Positions 1 through 8,682 are shown, counted from the stretch's first letter. The stretch is DNA of 64,000 bases from Antarctobacter heliothermus (GCF_900188425.1 NZ_FZON01000003.1:62001-126000), one strand, 5' to 3'. The notes: generated by a model from the sequence alone, not told the origin. Numbers and translations are program-made.

Positions 1-1084
1 CAATCGCATTGTCGGGGATGAATTCGAACAGGGTGGGGGGTGGCTCACCGGGGGCGCGGCCCGTCAGATAGCGCGAATAGTTCTCGATCCCGTTGCAGAC
101 GCCGGTGGCCTCCAGCATTTCGAGATCAAAGTTGGTGCGCTGTTCCAGCCGCTGCGCCTCCAGCAGCTTGCCCTCGTTCACCAGCTGATCCAGCCGCTGG
201 CGCAACTCTTTCTTGATGCCGATGATCGCCTGATTCATCGTCGGACGCGGGGTCACATAGTGGCTGTTTGCGTAGAGGCGGATGCGGTCAAACGTGTCGG
301 TCTTTTCGCCGGTCAGGGGATCAAACTCTGTGATCGCCTCCAGCTCTTCGCCGAAAAAGGACAGACGCCAGGCGCGGTCATCAAGGTGGGCGGGCCAGAC
401 CTCAAGTGAATCGCCGCGCACCCGGAACGACCCGCGCTGAAAGCCCTGATCGTTGCGGCGGTACTGTTGCGCCACCAGATCGGCCATGACCTTGCGCATC
501 TCGTATTCTCGCCCTGTGTGCAAATCCTGGGTCATGGCGCCGTAGGTCTCGACAGAGCCGATACCGTAGATGCACGACACAGAGGCGACGATGATCACGT
601 CGTCACGTTCCAGCAGCGCCCGGGTGGCCGAGTGGCGCATCCGGTCGATCTGTTCGTTGATCTGGCTTTCCTTCTCGATATAGGTGTCCGACCGGGCGAC
701 ATAGGCCTCGGGCTGGTAGTAGTCATAATAGCTGACAAAGTACTCGACTGCGTTGTCGGGAAAGAACCCCTTGAACTCACCATATAGCTGCGCGGCCAGT
801 GTCTTGTTGGGGGCAAGGATGATCGCCGGGCGCTGGGTTTCCTCGATCACCTTGGCCATGGTAAACGTCTTGCCGGTGCCGGTTGCGCCCAGCAGGACCT
901 GATCGCGCTCTCCACTGTTAACGCCTGCTGTCAGTTCTGCGATCGCCGTGGGCTGGTCCCCGGCGGGCGAAAATTCGGTGTGCAGCACAAATTGCTTGCC
1001 GCCTTCCAGCTTTTCGCGCTCGCGGACATCGGGGGCCGGCGCGTGCAGCAGCGCAGGCATCTGCTCGGGGGAATTGTTATGCAT
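1..1084 (-). CDS. uvrB: UvrABC excinuclease subunit B (5' part; gene runs off the window)
   Basis: UvrB is the damage-verifying helicase-like subunit of nucleotide excision repair; it takes DNA from UvrA and recruits UvrC. The visible 361 codons start at ATG 1084-1082 ([10 protein letters not shown]) and stay open to the window edge. They include the Walker A motif GATGTGKT at residues 66-73, the downstream [10 protein letters not shown] segment, and the damage-probing beta-hairpin [10 protein letters not shown] near residue 125. The C-terminal helicase half and the UvrC-binding domain lie outside the window. Identification is from highly conserved family motifs. No clear Shine-Dalgarno was seen, and a second in-frame ATG lies eight codons downstream. 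A GC hairpin sits at 1142-1160, upstream of the start. Confidence 0.95.
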   Translation of the reverse strand, partial: MHNNSPEQMPALLHAPAPDVREREKLEGGKQFVLHTEFSPAGDQPTAIAELTAGVNSGERDQVLLGATGTGKTFTMAKVIEETQRPAIILAPNKTLAAQLYGEFKGFFPDNAVEYFVSYYDYYQPEAYVARSDTYIEKESQINEQIDRMRHSATRALLERDDVIIVASVSCIYGIGSVETYGAMTQDLHTGREYEMRKVMADLVAQQYRRNDQGFQRGSFRVRGDSLEVWPAHLDDRAWRLSFFGEELEAITEFDPLTGEKTDTFDRIRLYANSHYVTPRPTMNQAIIGIKKELRQRLDQLVNEGKLLEAQRLEQRTNFDLEMLEATGVCNGIENYSRYLTGRAPGEPPPTLFEFIPDNAI

Positions 1085-1613
1085 GGGTCGGCTCCGTTCC
1101 CGGTGGAATATGTCGCGCGGGCGGGTCGGCGACAAGGGGCGGGCGGGCTTTCCGCCCGCCTGCGGTCGGCGGTCTTGCGGGTATGGACCGTCAGGCTGTA
1201 GCCGCGAACACCGACAAGCGCAGGGATTCGGTCGGCAGTCGAGAGTCGGTCAGTGTTTTTGCCGGGTACGCTTGATCCAGAGGCGACAATGACCAGTCCG
1301 GCGGCCATAGGGCGAGAATAAAATTGCAGCGGGATCAGGGAATTGGTCCGAATTGTTTGATCAACCATCTGAAATCTGTGCGAAATTCAGAAAAATTGAT
1401 ATTGCGTTAATCCAAGATCGAAATGTATCTTTTTCACGACAAGCAGGCGCGGATCGGACATTTGTCCGCACGCACCCACCCCTCGCTCCCCGTGGACGTC
1501 TCCGACTCGGGCCTGCTTGTTCCACACGGAAAATGTGACATTCGGTGCACTTGCGGCCCTTGTGCACGTCCTGCATATCACGCAAGAAGGTGGGGAATGA
1601 CAGGAGCTGCGAC
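1085..1613. other. Intergenic region between uvrB and the complex I subunit gene
   Basis: This 529-base stretch holds no open frame with recognisable protein features. It contains a GC-rich hairpin at 1142-1160 (stem GGCGGGC/GCCCGCC, loop TTTCC) 58 bases upstream of uvrB, and an AT-richer part at about 1320-1440 that probably carries the promoters for the divergent flanking genes. I could not pick out a convincing LexA box or -35/-10 pair. Confidence 0.5.
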
Positions 1614-1925
1614 ATGCGGGCACGCATTTATCAGCCGGCGAGGACGGCGATGTCCTCTGGCCAGGCAAAGACCAAGGGCTGGACGCTGGAATTTGCCCCG
1701 GATTCGCCCCGTTCGGTGGACCCGCTGATGGGGTGGACGTCCTCGCATGACATGCAGGCGCAGGTGCGGCTGCACTTCGACACCAAGGACGCGGCACTGG
1801 CCTATGCCCGCGAACACGGCATTGACGCGCAGGTGTTTGAACCGAAAAAGCGCAAGCCCAACATCCGCGCGCGCGGCTACGCCGAGAATTTTGCTGTCGA
1901 CCGACGGACGGTTTGGACGCACTGA
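1614..1925 (+). CDS. NDUFS4-like accessory subunit of NADH dehydrogenase (ETC complex I subunit)
   Basis: This 103-residue protein matches the alphaproteobacterial homologue of mitochondrial NDUFS4 (18-kDa subunit), a small accessory protein on the peripheral arm of complex I. Typical features are the [16 protein letters not shown] start, the WxLEFAP segment, GWTSSxDM in the middle, and the basic C-terminal [17 protein letters not shown] segment. The start at 1614 is chosen because AGGAG lies at 1602-1606 with suitable spacing and the protein start matches the family; the frame is open further upstream but without family similarity. The gene stands alone and is followed by a strong intrinsic terminator, so it is probably monocistronic. 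The main nuo operon is not in the window. Confidence 0.9.
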   Translation: MRARIYQPARTAMSSGQAKTKGWTLEFAPDSPRSVDPLMGWTSSHDMQAQVRLHFDTKDAALAYAREHGIDAQVFEPKKRKPNIRARGYAENFAVDRRTVWTH

Positions 1926-1966
1926 CCTGATGGCACGGCCCAGTGTGTCCATTTCGAACAATACAG

Positions 1967-1988
1967 GGCGCCCAGTGGGCGCCTTTTT
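1967..1988 (+). terminator. Rho-independent terminator after the complex I subunit gene
   Basis: Perfect 7-bp stem GGCGCCC/GGGCGCC with loop AGT, directly followed by five T. It begins about 40 bases after the upstream stop codon and ends just before the next gene. Confidence 0.85.
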
Positions 1989-2004
1989 GCATTCGGATAG
2001 GAAA

Positions 2005-2651
2005 ATGGCAACTCCGCACTGCCTCATAGATGGCGATGAACCGGGGCGTCCCACGCTGCTGCTGGCGCATGGGGCGGGCGCTCCGATGGACACGCCGTGG
2101 ATGATCAGCGTCGCCGAGGGGCTTGCGTCCCGTGGTCTGCGCGTTGCCCGGTTCGAATTTGCCTACATGGCGGCGCGCCGCACCGGCGGGCCCAAGCGTC
2201 CTCCACCAAAGATCGACCAGCTTGAGGTTGAATTCGCACTGCCATTGCAAGTCTGTCCCATGATGGACGCGTGATCATCGGTGGCAAGAGCATGGGGGGA
2301 CGTGTCGCCAGCCTGATTGCGGATGATCTGTACGCATCGGGCACCATCGCCGGCCTGCTGTGCCTGGGCTATCCGTTCCATTCCCAGGGCAAACCGGGCA
2401 CGCGTCGCACCGAACATCTCGCCGATTTGCGCACGCCGACGTTGATTTGCCAGGGCACCCGCGATCCGTTCGGCACGCAGGATGAGGTTGCGGGATATGA
2501 CCTGTCCGACCGGATTTCCCTGAACTGGGTAGACAACGGAGACCACGACCTGAAGACCCGCAAACGCGTCACCGGCCTTACCCCGCAGGACAGCCTCATG
2601 CAGGTCTGTGAGGTGGCGGCCGCGTGGTGTTCTACCCTCATCAAGCGTTGA
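2005..2651 (+). pseudogene. Alpha/beta hydrolase (TEX30/YcjY-like family), broken by a one-base deletion
   Basis: The first frame starts at ATG 2005 and reads LLLAHGAGAPMDTPWM (the oxyanion region of the family) as far as codon 77, then runs into a TGA at 2272-2274. The continuation is in another frame and carries the nucleophile elbow GGKSMGGR, the acidic-residue segment CQGTRDPFG and the histidine segment DGDHDLK, ending at 2651. The frames join cleanly if one C is restored near 2235 (LEVEF followed by RTAIASLSHDGR), which would give about 215 residues, normal for the family. The gene is therefore either a recent pseudogene or carries a sequencing error. The downstream part could start at GTG 2271 but would lack the oxyanion strand. 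Confidence 0.8.
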
Positions 2652-2997
2652 GGGCGCGGCGATTGGAGGGCCGACCGGTGGCAGGGATACCTCCAGGCCG
2701 AGCGCAAAACAAAACGGCGGGCTGCCAGACAACTCTGCCGCGCATACAGCAAGGCGCGACCTTGGCTGACATGGACAAGACCCGCGGCGTCGGCGGCACT
2801 TGGTCCCGCGCCCTATGAAAGCTTGCCCTGAGAGGTGAAAATCTGCAAAAGCACCGCCAGCGGTCGCTCGGCCCGGCCGGCCGGAACCGTTGACGGTCAA
2901 GCCGAAAGTCGGTGGCGAAAAGAAGATGGAAAGACAGGCGGTTAGGGAAATGGCAACGACTTGCGCACCGTTTTCCGAATCGTTATCACAGAGCGAC
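2652..2997. other. Intergenic region upstream of tRNA-Arg
   Basis: These 346 bases contain no convincing gene; the one open frame across the start has no family features and is out of frame with the hydrolase. The promoter of the tRNA gene is expected near the end of this stretch, where the sequence becomes less GC-rich (2960-2990), but no clear -35/-10 pair could be assigned. Confidence 0.4.
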
Positions 2998-3074
2998 GGT
3001 CCCGTAGCTCAACTGGATAGAGCACCTGACTTCTAATCAGGATGTTGGGGGTTCGAGTCCTCCCGGGATCGCCA
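2998..3074 (+). tRNA. tRNA-Arg (anticodon TCT)
   Basis: A 77-base cloverleaf: acceptor stem GGTCCCG/CGGGATC (one G-U pair), D arm GCTC...GAGC, anticodon stem CCTGA/TCAGG around loop CTTCTAA giving anticodon TCT, five-base variable loop, T arm GGGGG-TTCGAGT-CCTCC, discriminator G and an encoded CCA end at 3072-3074. It reads AGA codons. No integrase gene or attachment-site duplication was seen beside it. Confidence 0.96.
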
Positions 3075-3256
3075 TAAGCTGTTCAGATTGTGCGCAAATG
3101 GGTATCGCGGCGACGCAACGCACACCAAGAAACCTGATCAGAACTCCAGACAGTTCCACGCGTGAAACACCAAGATACACCTTGCGGGGGTCCTTCCGGA
3201 GGGCATCACGCGGCTTTGGCGGCGGTGTTTGGCTGACCCACGGCCATGACCGCCAT

Positions 3257-3280
3257 CTCCTCCGGTTCAAACCGGAGGAG
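3257..3280 (-). terminator. Hairpin downstream of the kpsT-kpsE genes
   Basis: Perfect 10-bp stem CTCCTCCGGT/ACCGGAGGAG with loop TCAA, 27 bases beyond the kpsE-like stop codon. It lacks a T tract on either strand, so termination by this hairpin alone is uncertain. Confidence 0.5.
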
Positions 3281-3306
3281 CGCCGTCTGTCCCGCGAGGT
3301 CGTGCC

Positions 3307-5019
3307 TCAGGTCGAGACCTGTTCGCGCAGGATCGAGGCGGTGAGCGAGATCATCAGATAGATGCCGCCGAAAATCAGGAACGCCAGGATCGTGTTTTCG
3401 AACTTGCGTGGATAGCTGGGATCTTCCGAGGCCACAGGTTCAACCGACGTGGTCAGATAGCGCGCCTGACTGTCGGCATCGCGCCGCGCCTGTTCCAGCC
3501 GTTCCAGCGCGGTTTGCAGCATCAGGTCCCGCGTCGCCAGATCCGCTTCTGCCAGCTTGATCTGTACCGCGATCTCGGCCAACGAGTCTTCTCCGGTGGT
3601 CGCTGTCGTCATTTCCCGGTTCAGCCGTGTCAGCAGCGTCTCCAGCCGCCGGATATCGCCCTCGGTGCCGTCGACCTTGGCGCGGTTCGGGCGGTTGTTG
3701 TCCAGAAGCGCCTGAAGTTGCAGCTGTTTTTCCTGCAATTGCAATTCGTAGGTGTTGATTTGCGACCGCAGCGCGGCAATCCGGCCTTCGGGGTCGATCA
3801 CATTGCCGTCCTGCTGCATGCGCACCAGGATCTCTTGCGCCTCACGCCGACCGTTCTCGGCGTCCAAAAGCCCCTGTTCGGCGTCGGTGACCGCGTTGGA
3901 CCGCTTGCGGAAGGACAGGTTGTCCACCCGTTCCTCGGCATAGCCGATCAGCGCGCGAGAGAAATCCTCGGCCGTTTGCGGGTTGGCGGCCATGACCTCC
4001 ATCTTGACGACGCCTTCGGTCGGGTCATAGCCGATCTCGATGTGGCGCTTGTACAGGGAATAGGCCTCTTCGTTGGTGGGCTCGGGTTCCAGACGCTGGA
4101 TCGGGTCGATGAACTCTTGCGAGAAATGCGCCTTGAACCCCTCGTCCCGGTCAAGCCGCAACATGGCATCCTTGGAGGTCAGGTAGGATTGCACCGCGAT
4201 GGCGTCCTGATTGGTGGCAAACTGCGTGCCCGAAAACAGCGACCCCATCGCCCCGCCAGAGTTCTCTGCCTTGAGGATCAGGAACTCCGACTTGGTCGAA
4301 TACATCGGCGTGGCCACAGCGTAGAAATAGTAGCCCGCCAATACCGTCGGCAGCACGATGAACGCCATCAGCCGCACCATCAGCAGCATCATTTTCTTGC
4401 GGCGACGGGCGGCAAGTTCGCGCTGGATTTGCAGGATTTCGGCGGCGCGACGCTCTGCCGGGCTGGCCGTTTCGGTTGACGGCAACTGCTGCTTTTCTAT
4501 CTTTATCGTTTGCGGCAGCTGCACCTTGGTTTCCGGTTTGGCGGCGGCGGCGGCGGCGGCAGGACGGGACTGGGCCGCCGGATCGGGCTTGGGCCCGGCC
4601 TCTGCCTGCACCAGTTCCAGCATGTTTGTGCGCTGGAACGGGTCGATTCCGCGCTGGCGCAACAGGCGCACCGCGTCGAAATCCGATGTCGGGTTCAGCC
4701 CGTGTTTGTTGGCCACCCGCCGCGCCATGCGCAACTGGCGCCCGGTCAGCCCCTCGGCGCGGATGCCGTCGATGTCGATTTCGCCGGCCACCTGACGCGG
4801 AGATGCGACCTCGCCACTGCGCGCCTGCGGTTCGGTGGTGGGTTTGGAAAACTGTGGACGCGATGCGCCGGACGGCGCAGGGCTGTCCGGCGGCGGCGAT
4901 GCCGGGGACGCTGCTTGCACGGCGCTGTCCGGTTCGGGCGCGCGGTCCTCCCTTGGGAAATCAGGAGCGGCCGGTGAACGCCGAATGCGGAATTTCTTAG
5001 CTTTCGGTTTCGTAATCAT
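3307..5019 (-). CDS. Capsule polysaccharide export inner-membrane protein, KpsE/BexC/CtrB family
   Basis: A 570-residue polysaccharide co-polymerase-type protein that couples an ABC polysaccharide exporter to the periplasm and outer-membrane pore. It has an unusually long Pro/Ala-rich cytoplasmic N-terminus (about 1-205), a first membrane segment at about 212-234 followed by the family segment YSTKSEFLILKA, a long periplasmic coiled-coil-like region (roughly 390-530), and a C-terminal membrane helix near 545-566. The ATG at 5019 is chosen because the encoded MITKPKAKK start overlaps the end of the upstream ATPase gene by 23 bases, which suggests translational coupling; the longer frame would begin inside that gene. 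No KpsM permease lies next to it. Confidence 0.85.
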   Translation of the reverse strand: MITKPKAKKFRIRRSPAAPDFPREDRAPEPDSAVQAASPASPPPDSPAPSGASRPQFSKPTTEPQARSGEVASPRQVAGEIDIDGIRAEGLTGRQLRMARRVANKHGLNPTSDFDAVRLLRQRGIDPFQRTNMLELVQAEAGPKPDPAAQSRPAAAAAAAKPETKVQLPQTIKIEKQQLPSTETASPAERRAAEILQIQRELAARRRKKMMLLMVRLMAFIVLPTVLAGYYFYAVATPMYSTKSEFLILKAENSGGAMGSLFSGTQFATNQDAIAVQSYLTSKDAMLRLDRDEGFKAHFSQEFIDPIQRLEPEPTNEEAYSLYKRHIEIGYDPTEGVVKMEVMAANPQTAEDFSRALIGYAEERVDNLSFRKRSNAVTDAEQGLLDAENGRREAQEILVRMQQDGNVIDPEGRIAALRSQINTYELQLQEKQLQLQALLDNNRPNRAKVDGTEGDIRRLETLLTRLNREMTTATTGEDSLAEIAVQIKLAEADLATRDLMLQTALERLEQARRDADSQARYLTTSVEPVASEDPSYPRKFENTILAFLIFGGIYLMISLTASILREQVST

Positions 5020-5656
5020 ACAGCCGTTTCGCTTCTTCCAATGAGTCGAACATGTGCATCTTGCCATCCATCAGGACAGCGGCCTTGCGGGCGAATTTTT
5101 CCAGCACCTTGGGTTGGTGCGAGACAATGATAATCGTCGTGGTGCGCAGCCTGTCGGCCAGGATGTCGCCGGCGCGCTGGTTGAACCCTGCGTCGGTGGA
5201 ATTGGGCATGCCCTCATCGATCAGGTACATGTCGAAATCCAGCGCCAGCATCAGCGCAAAGGTGAAGCGCGCCCGCATCCCCGACGAATAGGTGCCCAGT
5301 GGTTGGTCGAAATACTCTTTCAGGTCACACAGCCAGCGGCAAAAGGATTCGACGTAGTCCGGGTCCAGCCCATAGAGACGGGCAATAAAGCGGGCGTTCT
5401 CCTTGGCCGAGATCTTGGAGACGACCCCGCCCATGAACCCCAGCGGAAAGGACACCCGGCAGTTGCGCCGGATTTCCCCCTCATCGGGTTTTTCCAGCCC
5501 TGCCATCATCTTGATAACAGTCGATTTTCCGGTTCCGTTTGGCGCAAGAATGCCCAGCGACTCCCCCAGTTCGACGCGAAAGGACACGCGATCAAGGATC
5601 ACCTTGCGCTGCGTCCCCGTCCAGAAGGACTTGCTGACCATGTCGAACTCTAACAT
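4997..5656 (-). CDS. Capsule polysaccharide ABC transporter ATPase, KpsT family
   Basis: A 219-residue ATP-binding subunit of an ABC-2 type polysaccharide exporter. Walker A is GILAPNGTGKST (35-46), the signature is the degenerate YSSGMRARF typical of KpsT/RfbE proteins, and Walker B is MYLIDEGMPNSTD with the switch histidine in VSHQP. It starts at ATG 5656 and overlaps the kpsE-like gene downstream by 23 bases. The expected membrane partner KpsM is absent from both sides, so the permease must be encoded elsewhere or shared. Only a short spacer with possible promoter elements separates it from the terminator of the neighbouring operon. Confidence 0.88.
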   Translation of the reverse strand: MLEFDMVSKSFWTGTQRKVILDRVSFRVELGESLGILAPNGTGKSTVIKMMAGLEKPDEGEIRRNCRVSFPLGFMGGVVSKISAKENARFIARLYGLDPDYVESFCRWLCDLKEYFDQPLGTYSSGMRARFTFALMLALDFDMYLIDEGMPNSTDAGFNQRAGDILADRLRTTTIIIVSHQPKVLEKFARKAAVLMDGKMHMFDSLEEAKRLYDYETES

Positions 5657-5750
5657 CTGGGTGCCCCGGTTGTGCCTCGGATCCCTCGTACCTTGGTGTA
5701 TCGCTGAACTAGGTAGATAATTTGTTCACATTATGGCCTTGAGGCGAAAC

Positions 5751-5783
5751 AAAAACAATTCGGGCCCCGCGTGGGGGCCCGAA
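5751..5783 (-). terminator. Rho-independent terminator of the arsR-permease operon
   Basis: Perfect 10-bp stem TTCGGGCCCC/GGGGCCCGAA (5759-5768 with 5774-5783) with a five-base loop. On the minus strand it is followed by a T-rich run (complement of AAACAAAAACAA). It lies 24 bases beyond the permease stop codon. Confidence 0.9.
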
Positions 5784-5806
5784 CTTTCAACAGTTAACCA
5801 TGTGTG

Positions 5807-6832
5807 TCAGGCAATCGCGCCCCAGGCCAGCCCGGCGATCATGGCCCCCATCAAGGCCCAGCCAAGGTAGGCAAAGAACACGCGCGGCTTGACCAGGGCC
5901 CAGACCGCGATGGCGGCGGGGATACAACTGACGCCTCCCGCGATGACAAAGCTCATCGCCGCCCCCGGTGCCATGCCCTGTGCCAGCAGCGCATCGACCA
6001 GCGGCACGGCGGCATAGCCGTTCAGATAGGCCGGTGCGCCCACCAGCGCGCCCATCAGGATCGGCACGATGCCGGTGCCGCCCAGAACGCCCGCGATCAT
6101 ATCCGCCGGGATGTAGTGGATCATCAGCGCCTCCAGCACATAGGCGAGCGTCAGCCATTTCAGCAGGAACAGCGCGTTTTCCAGCCCGGTGTCGCGGAAC
6201 GTCTCCACCCGGTCGCTGTGCTGCCAGAACCGCCAGACCGGCTTGCCCTGAAACGGTTTCTTGACGCCACAGCAGCCGCCGACCTGCGGTTTTTCCCGCA
6301 GCGGATCGCGAAACACCGCGCTATTGGCCAGCGCGCGGGTGCCAAAGCCGCCCAGCAGACCCAGACCGACCGCCGCCAGCGCCTTGGCCACGGCAAAGGA
6401 CCAGCCCAGCGTGCCCGCAGTGATCAGGAACATCGCCGGGTCCATCAGCGGAGAGGCCAGCCAAAAGGCCATGACCGCCGCCAGCGGCGCACCCACCGCC
6501 AGCAAGGCGGCGATAAACGGGATCACCTCGCAGGAACAGAACGGCGACAGCCCGCCCAAGGCCGCAGCCAGAAAGATCATCCGCACCTCGCGGCCCTCAA
6601 ACGCCTTGGCCATCAGCGTCTCGGCCCCGGTCGCCTTGAGGTAGGCGACGGCCAGCACCGCGAACAGGATGAACGGCGCGGTGCCCAGCAGCGCATCAAA
6701 GGTGAACCGCAGCGTATCGGGGAACTGCGGCCAGTCCAGCAGCGCGACCAGCGCCAGAATGCCGACGATGACCAGCCAGACCTTGGGGATCGGCGGCAGT
6801 CGGCGTGTTGCGGTTGTCGTGGTATCAGCCAT
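5807..6832 (-). CDS. Permease of the YraQ/SO_0444 (DUF318) family
   Basis: A 341-residue polytopic membrane protein of the predicted-permease family often linked to ArsR-type regulators and metal or metalloid export. Visible features are about eight hydrophobic segments, the conserved LSPFCSCEVIP motif in the first half, a cytoplasmic loop with a Cys pair (GGCCGVKKP) that may bind a thiophilic ion, and the mirror-image motif IAGGVSCIP in the second half. The start at 6832 overlaps the regulator stop as ATGGCTGA, indicating coupling; ATG codons further upstream lie inside arsR. The substrate is unknown: arsenic, copper or a thiol compound are possible. Confidence 0.85.
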   Translation of the reverse strand: MADTTTTATRRLPPIPKVWLVIVGILALVALLDWPQFPDTLRFTFDALLGTAPFILFAVLAVAYLKATGAETLMAKAFEGREVRMIFLAAALGGLSPFCSCEVIPFIAALLAVGAPLAAVMAFWLASPLMDPAMFLITAGTLGWSFAVAKALAAVGLGLLGGFGTRALANSAVFRDPLREKPQVGGCCGVKKPFQGKPVWRFWQHSDRVETFRDTGLENALFLLKWLTLAYVLEALMIHYIPADMIAGVLGGTGIVPILMGALVGAPAYLNGYAAVPLVDALLAQGMAPGAAMSFVIAGGVSCIPAAIAVWALVKPRVFFAYLGWALMGAMIAGLAWGAIA

Positions 6833-7169
6833 GATCGGCATCCTTGTGGCAGGTGTCGGCATCCGCGCAGCATTGGCGCAGCAGGTACTCGGACAGCGCC
6901 TCGACCTCCGAATAGTCGGCGGCGGCGCAGATGATGGACCGTCCCTGCCGCGCTTGGGTCACAAGACCGGCGGCAGAGAGGATTTTCAGGTGGTGGGTGA
7001 GGGTGGAGCCGGTGATGCCGGTACGTTCACCCAGCGCGCCAATGCTCAGCCCGTCACGGCCCGCGCGCACCAAGGAGTGCAGCACTTGCAGCCGTTGTTC
7101 AGAGCCAAGCGCCGCAAACTTGGACGCGGCGGTCTCGACGGTGAGGGAAGGGGACTCATTCATTTTCAT
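6825..7169 (-). CDS. ArsR/SmtB-family transcriptional repressor
   Basis: A 114-residue winged-helix repressor. The recognition helix lies in GERTGITGSTLTHHLKIL, followed by the wing (RQGRSIICAAAD). The C-terminus carries several cysteines (RQCCADADTC) that could form a thiolate metal or metalloid site. Start ATG 7169 (MKMNESPSL) is chosen because the region upstream contains the operators and would not code for family sequence; a second ATG is two codons further. It is co-transcribed with the overlapping permease gene. Two 16-bp palindromic sites lie 3 to 58 bases upstream, so autoregulation is very likely. Confidence 0.9.
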   Translation of the reverse strand: MKMNESPSLTVETAASKFAALGSEQRLQVLHSLVRAGRDGLSIGALGERTGITGSTLTHHLKILSAAGLVTQARQGRSIICAAADYSEVEALSEYLLRQCCADADTCHKDADHG

Positions 7170-7171
7170 AG

Positions 7172-7187
7172 TTCTAACATTGTCGAA
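7172..7187. promoter_or_regulatory. Operator half of an ArsR-type site pair, proximal copy
   Basis: TTCTAACATTGTCGAA, an imperfect dyad that shares its right arm (TGTCGAA) with the perfect site at 7212-7227. It abuts the arsR start codon, so repressor bound here would block transcription or ribosome loading. Assignment is by symmetry and position only. Confidence 0.6.
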
Positions 7188-7211
7188 ATGAGCGCGCCGT
7201 GCAAGCTTTAT

Positions 7212-7227
7212 TTCGACAAATGTCGAA
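7212..7227. promoter_or_regulatory. Operator of the ArsR-family repressor, distal copy
   Basis: TTCGACAAATGTCGAA, a perfect 7-2-7 inverted repeat between arsR and the divergent glycosylase gene. Its centre lies 40 bases from that of the proximal copy, about four helical turns, so two dimers could bind one DNA face. It could also affect the divergent gene, which starts 54 bases away. Confidence 0.7.
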
Positions 7228-7281
7228 CTGACGCGCCGCCCCGACGTGACCTCTTCCCGCGCGGCCTGTAGGGTCCACGCC

Positions 7282-7863
7282 ATGGACAAACTGCTGACCG
7301 ACATCCGCGCCTGCCGCCTCTGCGCCGACCGCTTTGCCGCGACAGAGACCGGCCACGCGCCGCGCCCGGTGCTGCGGGCGGCCCCCTCGGCACGGTTGCT
7401 GATCGCCGGGCAGGCTCCGGGGATGAAGGTGCATCACTCTGGCCTGCCGTTCACCGACCCATCGGGCGACCGTCTGCGCGACTGGCTGGGGATCGACAGC
7501 GACAGCTTCTACGATGAAACCCGCGTGGCCATCGTGCCGATGGGCTTTTGCTTTCCCGGCTACCGCAAGGGATCGGACCTGCCGCCGCCGCCGATCTGCG
7601 CGAAAACTTGGCGCGCGCAGGTCATGGAGGCGCTGCCCGACGTGCGTCTGACCCTGCTCATCGGTGGCTACGCGCAGAAATGGCACCTTGGCGTCAAGAC
7701 CGGCGTGACCGACACCGTCACCCGCTGGCGCGACTTTTCGCCCGATGCCTTCCCCTTGCCGCACCCCTCGTGGCGCAATACCGCATGGCTGAAACGCAAT
7801 CCCTGGTTCGAGGCAGATCTCTTGCCCGTCCTCAGAACCCGCGTCGCAGAGGTGCTGGCATGA
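7282..7863 (+). CDS. Uracil-DNA glycosylase family protein (COG1573-like)
   Basis: A 193-residue protein with the fold motifs of the uracil-DNA glycosylase superfamily: GQAPG at 43-47, the water-activating/uracil-binding segment HHSGLPFTDPSGDRLR starting at 51, and the C-terminal HPSWRN motif. An N-terminal CxxC (CRLC) resembles part of the iron-sulfur ligand set of family 4 enzymes, but a full four-cysteine set is not obvious, so activity on uracil-containing DNA is uncertain. ATG 7282 (MDKLLTDIRACRLC) fits the family start. The stop overlaps the next start as ATGA. Confidence 0.8.
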   Translation: MDKLLTDIRACRLCADRFAATETGHAPRPVLRAAPSARLLIAGQAPGMKVHHSGLPFTDPSGDRLRDWLGIDSDSFYDETRVAIVPMGFCFPGYRKGSDLPPPPICAKTWRAQVMEALPDVRLTLLIGGYAQKWHLGVKTGVTDTVTRWRDFSPDAFPLPHPSWRNTAWLKRNPWFEADLLPVLRTRVAEVLA

Positions 7864-8654
7864 ACGATGAGACCCTGACAGAACTGGACCGCGCCCACGC
7901 GGCGATGGAGGCCGCGCCGGACGACGATGCCACCCGCCTGCGCTACTACGACCGCCTCGCCAGCGCAGAGCTGTTCCTGATGCTGACGGCAGAGCCGGAG
8001 GGCGACGCCATCTCACCCGAACTGTTCGACTTGGGCGATGCGCGGTTCCTGCTGGCCTTTGACCGTGAGGACCGCCTGTCGTCCTTTGCCGGGCGCGCTG
8101 TCCCCTATGCGGCGCTGTCGGGCCGCGCGCTGGCCAGCATGGTGGCGGGGCAGGGCATCGGCCTTGCGCTGAACCTTGAAACCGCGCCCTCGCAGATCCT
8201 GCTGCCGCCAGAGGCGCTGTCATGGCTGGTCGACACCCTTGGCACCGGCCCGCAAGAGGCACAGGCCCGCCCGTCAGAATTCCGCGCCCCCCGCGTGCCG
8301 GAACAGCTGGTCACCGCGCTGGACTCCCGCCTTGCCACTGCCGCCGGTCTGGCGCGCAAGGCTTACCTGGCCGAGGTGATCTACGATGACGGAACCCGTG
8401 GCCACCTGCTGGGCCTGACCGGCACGGTGCCGGGGGCCGAACGCGCCCTTGCCGGGGCCATCAATGAGGCGCTGGTGTTTTCGGGACTAGAGGCAGGCGC
8501 GCTGGACGTGACCTTTCTGGCGGACAGTGACGCCACCACGGCGCAGCTTGCCGGTGTGGCGCTGCGCTTTGACCTGCCGGAACCGCCCGAACCCGTGAGA
8601 CACGAACAGATCGCGCCGGGCTCCGACCCGGACAAGCCGCCGAAACTGCGTTGA
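7860..8654 (+). CDS. SseB-family protein
   Basis: A 264-residue cytosolic protein with an N-terminal SseB-like domain (about 10-130; recognisable pieces are LTAEPEGD, LLAFDREDRLSSFAG and PYAALSGRALASM), followed by an acidic-to-mixed C-terminal region (about 145-245) and a Pro-rich tail. SseB proteins were named for enhanced serine sensitivity in E. coli; their biochemical role is not established. The gene overlaps the glycosylase gene by four bases (ATGA), so the two form an operon, though no functional link is evident. Confidence 0.75.
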   Translation: MNDETLTELDRAHAAMEAAPDDDATRLRYYDRLASAELFLMLTAEPEGDAISPELFDLGDARFLLAFDREDRLSSFAGRAVPYAALSGRALASMVAGQGIGLALNLETAPSQILLPPEALSWLVDTLGTGPQEAQARPSEFRAPRVPEQLVTALDSRLATAAGLARKAYLAEVIYDDGTRGHLLGLTGTVPGAERALAGAINEALVFSGLEAGALDVTFLADSDATTAQLAGVALRFDLPEPPEPVRHEQIAPGSDPDKPPKLR

Positions 8655-8682
8655 TCGCCCGCCGCGCGCCGTAGCGCGGGCT

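Noticed and set aside
3037-3270. Minus-strand open frame over tRNA-Arg ending in a GLEPPTS-type sequence
   Set aside because: This sequence is the well-known spurious translation across a tRNA gene; no independent coding evidence.
2998-3306. Integration site of a mobile element at tRNA-Arg
   Set aside because: No integrase gene and no repeat of the tRNA 3' end was found in the window.
3514-4479. Long plus-strand frame opposite the kpsE-like gene
   Set aside because: Antisense shadow of a GC-rich gene with clear family features on the minus strand.
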